From CAZVCJ01 sp964625745 (GTDB lineage: Bacteria; Chloroflexota; Anaerolineae; VGOG01), in assembly GCA_964625745.1 (NCBI GenBank), contig CAZVCJ010000095.1, forward strand, positions 1-15,270: 15,270 nucleotides of DNA. Direction: 5' to 3'. Of this stretch, positions 13,294 to 15,270 are shown piece after piece (within the stretch, counting starts at the first letter, position 1; each line of letters begins with the position of its first letter). A program made the position numbers and the translations under genes. Below the pieces are notes generated by a model. The model was not told where the DNA came from, made no database searches, and worked only from the letters and a program-made list of their open reading frames with translations.

Positions 13294-14043
13294 TCAATTT
13301 GCCGGCCTCCTGGCGACAACCATAATCTCCATCTCGTCGAGGTAAATCTTGCGCCGCCCCCAGTTCCCTGCGGTGCCACCCCAGATGTGTTCCACTTCTA
13401 ACCCTGCCTGGCGAAGGAGCATGACCAGCTCTGTGGGCACATACTTGCGATCTCTCACCAACAGGCTCTTCTTGCCTTGCGGTGTATCCCACTCAACGGT
13501 GAAGACTTCAACCATCGTGACCGGATCAAACCCGCCATTTTCCACATCCTCCTGGGTGACCTGGCGAATCAGTCTACAGGCGTTGGGCGCGGTCAATATG
13601 AACTGAGCCCCTGGCCTGAGGGCAGCGTGTACGTTGCGGAGAATGGCCAGATCGTGTTCGATGGGATCATCCTCGCTGCCCAACAACGAGAAAGCTCCCT
13701 CGCACAGACAGATGGCCGCGTCAAACAGCTTATCTGGCTTGAACTGCGTCGCATCAGCGTGAATCAATTCGACCTCAACATTAGCTGCCCTGGCCGCCTT
13801 CTCCGCTTCAGCCAGCATCCCGGAAGAGATGTCCACACCCGTGACCCGATACCCCCGCCTGGCCAGCTCAACAGCGTGGCGACCGGCTCCACAGCCCACG
13901 TCCAGAATACGACTGCCCGCTGGAAGGCCCAGCTCCCCAAGAACAAACGCCACTTCTTCCACCGTGTTTTTGGTGAAGGAGTTGTCCATGTAAACCGGAG
14001 CGTGGCCGTCGAAGAACTCCTCCCACTCGTTTTTTCTCGTCAT
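13294..14043 (-). CDS. Class I SAM-dependent methyltransferase
   Basis: A complete 249-residue Rossmann-fold methyltransferase. Motif I is RILDVGCGAGRHAVELA (45-61), motif II ends in Asp71 (VTGVDIS), motif III-like IHADATQF (94-101), then FDAAICLCEGAFSLL (108-121) and LRPGAQFILTAPNA (142-154). It resembles ubiquinone/menaquinone-type and small-molecule methyltransferases, but the acceptor is not predictable. GGAGAGGG (14053-14060) at 9-nt spacing supports the ATG at 14043. It lies upstream of the molybdenum hydroxylase on the same strand and may be co-transcribed; no functional link is evident. It is distinct from the broken methyltransferase at 15123. Confidence 0.93.
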   Translation of the reverse strand: MTRKNEWEEFFDGHAPVYMDNSFTKNTVEEVAFVLGELGLPAGSRILDVGCGAGRHAVELARRGYRVTGVDISSGMLAEAEKAARAANVEVELIHADATQFKPDKLFDAAICLCEGAFSLLGSEDDPIEHDLAILRNVHAALRPGAQFILTAPNACRLIRQVTQEDVENGGFDPVTMVEVFTVEWDTPQGKKSLLVRDRKYVPTELVMLLRQAGLEVEHIWGGTAGNWGRRKIYLDEMEIMVVARRPAN

Positions 14044-14074
14044 CTGTTACAACCCTCTCCTCAGGCGCCAAGGT

Positions 14075-14104
14075 GAATTCGTTTATTCGTTGTGTGATTC
14101 GTTG
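14075..14104. repeat. ATTCGTT low-complexity repeat
   Basis: Three ATTCGTT words at irregular spacing, AT-richer than the surroundings, upstream of the methyltransferase ribosome binding site. It is similar in style to the CACGAATTC repeats at 3802-3826. Confidence 0.5.
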
Positions 14105-14109
14105 ACAGA

Positions 14110-14173
14110 CATGCCAAAACCATCCTCTCTGTCCTGTATGGGCCAGTGCTTGCTCCAACAGTTCTGCCACACC
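14110..14173 (-). pseudogene. Remnant of a nucleotidyltransferase C-terminus
   Basis: Immediately after the intact nucleotidyltransferase gene, in another minus-strand frame, this segment encodes GVAELLEQALAHTG. It matches the tail of the intact protein, GVADLLEKALTAA (7 of the first 11 residues identical). Over 33 nt of the two DNA stretches I count 24 identities, with most differences at third codon positions, the sign of two once-coding homologues rather than a recent duplication. It has no start of its own, and no recognisable family sequence upstream or downstream. Confidence 0.6.
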
Positions 14174-14184
14174 GGGCGCCCGGT
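14171..14184. repeat. 14-bp perfect palindrome at the nucleotidyltransferase stop
   Basis: ACCGGGCGCCCGGT overlaps the last base of the nucleotidyltransferase stop codon and the start of the remnant homologous tail. It marks the junction between the intact gene end and the relic. Confidence 0.55.
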
Positions 14185-14774
14185 CATTCGGTCTCCTGGT
14201 GTTCTGCTGCGGTCAGGGCCTTTTCCAACAAATCGGCCACTCCCAATGCAATTGCCCAGCGACGGAGATACGCCGAGTCAAGCAGCTCTCCCTGCACCTT
14301 GAGCACCCCCAACACGTCGCGCCACTGGCGATCTGAGACCTCGCCGCCCATGCGATACCATTCCAACTTGGTCAGGACGGTATCTTCGGGGCTGGCCACG
14401 TAGGCCGTGCGTTCTGGATCGGTGGCCACGACCTGGGCCGCGCGGCGCTCGAACTGCGCCCGGTCAAAGGGGCGCTGCTTGCGGACGAAAACATCCACCT
14501 TGAACATCGTCTCCAGATGGATGACGTTGAAGCTGCTGCGGTGACGGATGGCATCCCGGATGGATTCGGCGTCCACGTAGAAGGCGTCGCTCAGGGCCTG
14601 GGCCAGTTGCTCTGCGTGCTCAAGACGCAAATCGGCTACCAGGTCGGTGTCCGCGGTTGCCCGGGCCACGCCGTGTACAGCGCTGGCCAGCGACCCGCCG
14701 ATCAGGTACGGCGCGCCCAACTCCTCTAACGCCTCAATGACCAACAACGTTACGGCTACAGGCTCAGAGAGCAT
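14184..14774 (-). CDS. Nucleotidyltransferase-fold protein (MNT/AbiEii-like)
   Basis: A 196-residue protein from the ATG at 14774, chosen because GGAGGT (14780-14785) lies just upstream; an ATG at 14804 has no such site. Pol-beta nucleotidyltransferase signature: YLIGGSLASAVHG (23-35, GGS at 26-28), ATADTDLVADL (39-49) with metal-binding Asp42 and Asp44, and a third acid Asp94 in KVDVFV. The C-terminal part contains SPEDTVLTKLEWYRMGGEVSDRQWRD and the tail YLRRWAIALGVADLLEKAL. Proteins of this fold can transfer nucleotides to proteins, tRNA or small molecules, and several act in toxin-antitoxin or antiphage modules (MNT, AbiEii). Its start overlaps the end of the 120-residue gene by 11 bp, so the two form a unit. 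Activity is unknown. Confidence 0.88.
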   Translation of the reverse strand: MLSEPVAVTLLVIEALEELGAPYLIGGSLASAVHGVARATADTDLVADLRLEHAEQLAQALSDAFYVDAESIRDAIRHRSSFNVIHLETMFKVDVFVRKQRPFDRAQFERRAAQVVATDPERTAYVASPEDTVLTKLEWYRMGGEVSDRQWRDVLGVLKVQGELLDSAYLRRWAIALGVADLLEKALTAAEHQETE

Positions 14775-15126
14775 CGGGGACCTCCTGTCCTCCCAACGGG
14801 CCATACACCTGGGCGGCCAGGTCGGGGCCGAGCAGCAAGTCTGCCAGGCGACGACGCAGCTCCTGGGGGGTGGCCTCAGGATGGCGTGTGCGCAGCCCGC
14901 TGAGGGCCAGCGTGTGCACGGCCTGGTTCAGTTGGCCTACCATAGCCAACTTGCGCCACGGTGGAGCCTGGCGCAGCAGTCCGATGAGTACCGCCTCGGC
15001 TTCGGGGCGAGTGTCGGGGAAGAGAGCACTCGTCGGGGGCTGTGAAATGTCCTGAACCGTCGGTAAGCGCTCTCCCTCGTTGATGGGGAAGGATTCTTTG
15101 ATGAAACGGTGGTCGGTCTTGCTCAT
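14764..15126 (-). CDS. Conserved small protein paired with the nucleotidyltransferase, function unknown
   Basis: A 120-residue soluble protein. I chose the ATG at 15126 because GGAGGAG lies 5 nt upstream; the open frame extends further but that part corresponds to another gene's sequence in a different frame. The N-terminal third is polar and probably flexible (MSKTDHRFIKES to ISQPPTSALFPD). The rest is mostly helical: RPEAEAVLIGLLRQAPPWRK, MVGQLNQAVHTLALSGL and RTRHPEATPQELRRRLADLL, ending in GPDLAAQVYGPLGG. I recognise the RHPEAT/ELRRRLADLLLGPDLA style as that of conserved hypothetical proteins found beside such nucleotidyltransferases, from memory and not from a search. The 11-bp overlap with the next gene implies translational coupling and a partner role, for example as antitoxin or adaptor. 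No known domain is assigned. Confidence 0.8.
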   Translation of the reverse strand: MSKTDHRFIKESFPINEGERLPTVQDISQPPTSALFPDTRPEAEAVLIGLLRQAPPWRKLAMVGQLNQAVHTLALSGLRTRHPEATPQELRRRLADLLLGPDLAAQVYGPLGGQEVPDAL

Positions 15127-15270
15127 GGTGTCTCCTCCATCCTCTGGGAAATGTCCACCCCGGTCACTCGCGCCCCGCTTCTGGCCAGGAGCCGCGTGTT
15201 GTAGCCCTCTCCGCACCCCTCATTCAGCACTGTCTTCCCGCTGAGGTCCCCCATGAACTCAAAAAAGGCA
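15123..15270 (-). pseudogene. Truncated SAM-dependent methyltransferase (5' end beyond window, 3' end missing)
   Basis: The frame from 15269 to the stop at 15123-15125 encodes 48 residues with a recognisable SAM-binding core: GKTVLNEGCGEGYNTRLLAR (motif I; usually VLDLGCGEG) and GARVTGVDISQRM (motif II). It then stops after EETP, where a class I methyltransferase should continue for 100 or more residues. The TGA overlaps the ATG of the 120-residue gene as ATGA, and its last codons supply that gene's GGAGGAG ribosome binding site. No methyltransferase 3' half is seen up to 14044. The 5' part lies outside the window, so a complete judgement is not possible. Confidence 0.78.

Noticed and set aside
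14775..14804. Earlier ATG at 14804 for the nucleotidyltransferase
   Set aside because: It would deepen the overlap with the 120-residue gene and has no ribosome binding site; GGAGGT points to 14774.
15127..15216. N-terminal extension of the 120-residue protein to 15216
   Set aside because: That DNA encodes the methyltransferase motifs in another frame, and the extension translates to an Arg/Gly-rich low-complexity string; GGAGGAG marks the start at 15126.

Overview
The window looks like a GC-rich bacterial chromosome, most likely a member of Chloroflexota (Anaerolineae-like), possibly from a metagenome assembly. The grounds are family content rather than a marker gene: a Thr/Pro-rich LysM protein with an N-terminal zinc ribbon, a lacI/GH65/sugar-binding-lipoprotein cluster, an orphan family 5 solute-binding protein, and abundant degenerate intergenic repeats. 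The phylum call is inference. Most genes lie on the minus strand; the HD-domain, LysM and tyrS genes are on the plus strand.

Left part (1-3615): a sugar-use operon on the minus strand. It has a strong sigma-70-like promoter (3587-3615), two identical 12-bp LacI-type operators 52 bp apart, a hairpin plus U-run in the leader, a LacI-family repressor, an overlapping GH65 disaccharide phosphorylase, and the start of a sugar-binding lipoprotein cut by the window edge. The lipoprotein would feed an ABC importer and GH65 would phosphorolyse the imported disaccharide. A repeat-filled gap (3616-3873) then carries a good promoter for an HD-domain hydrolase and a membrane-anchored LysM protein.

Middle (5818-9097): a hairpin terminator, tRNA-Met, initiator tRNA, a FtsB/DivIC-like division protein, tRNA-Leu(CAG), a membrane-anchored family 5 solute-binding protein, a 243-bp composite repeat bounded by 11-bp inverted repeats, and secG. 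secG and tyrS diverge from back-to-back promoters.

Right part (9098-15270): tyrS converges on a single-chain molybdenum hydroxylase (two 2Fe-2S clusters plus Mo domain, no FAD domain). Its gene carries three in-frame insertions of intergenic-type repeat DNA, two of them identical 45-bp copies in opposite orientation. Upstream of it are a complete SAM methyltransferase, a remnant of a nucleotidyltransferase C-terminus, an intact nucleotidyltransferase gene overlapping a 120-residue partner gene, and a methyltransferase reading frame that stops soon after its SAM-binding motifs, exactly where the partner gene starts.

The points most worth a second look are the repeat insertions inside the molybdenum hydroxylase gene, and the two-gene nucleotidyltransferase module, which appears to have broken a methyltransferase gene and sits next to a decayed relative of itself.
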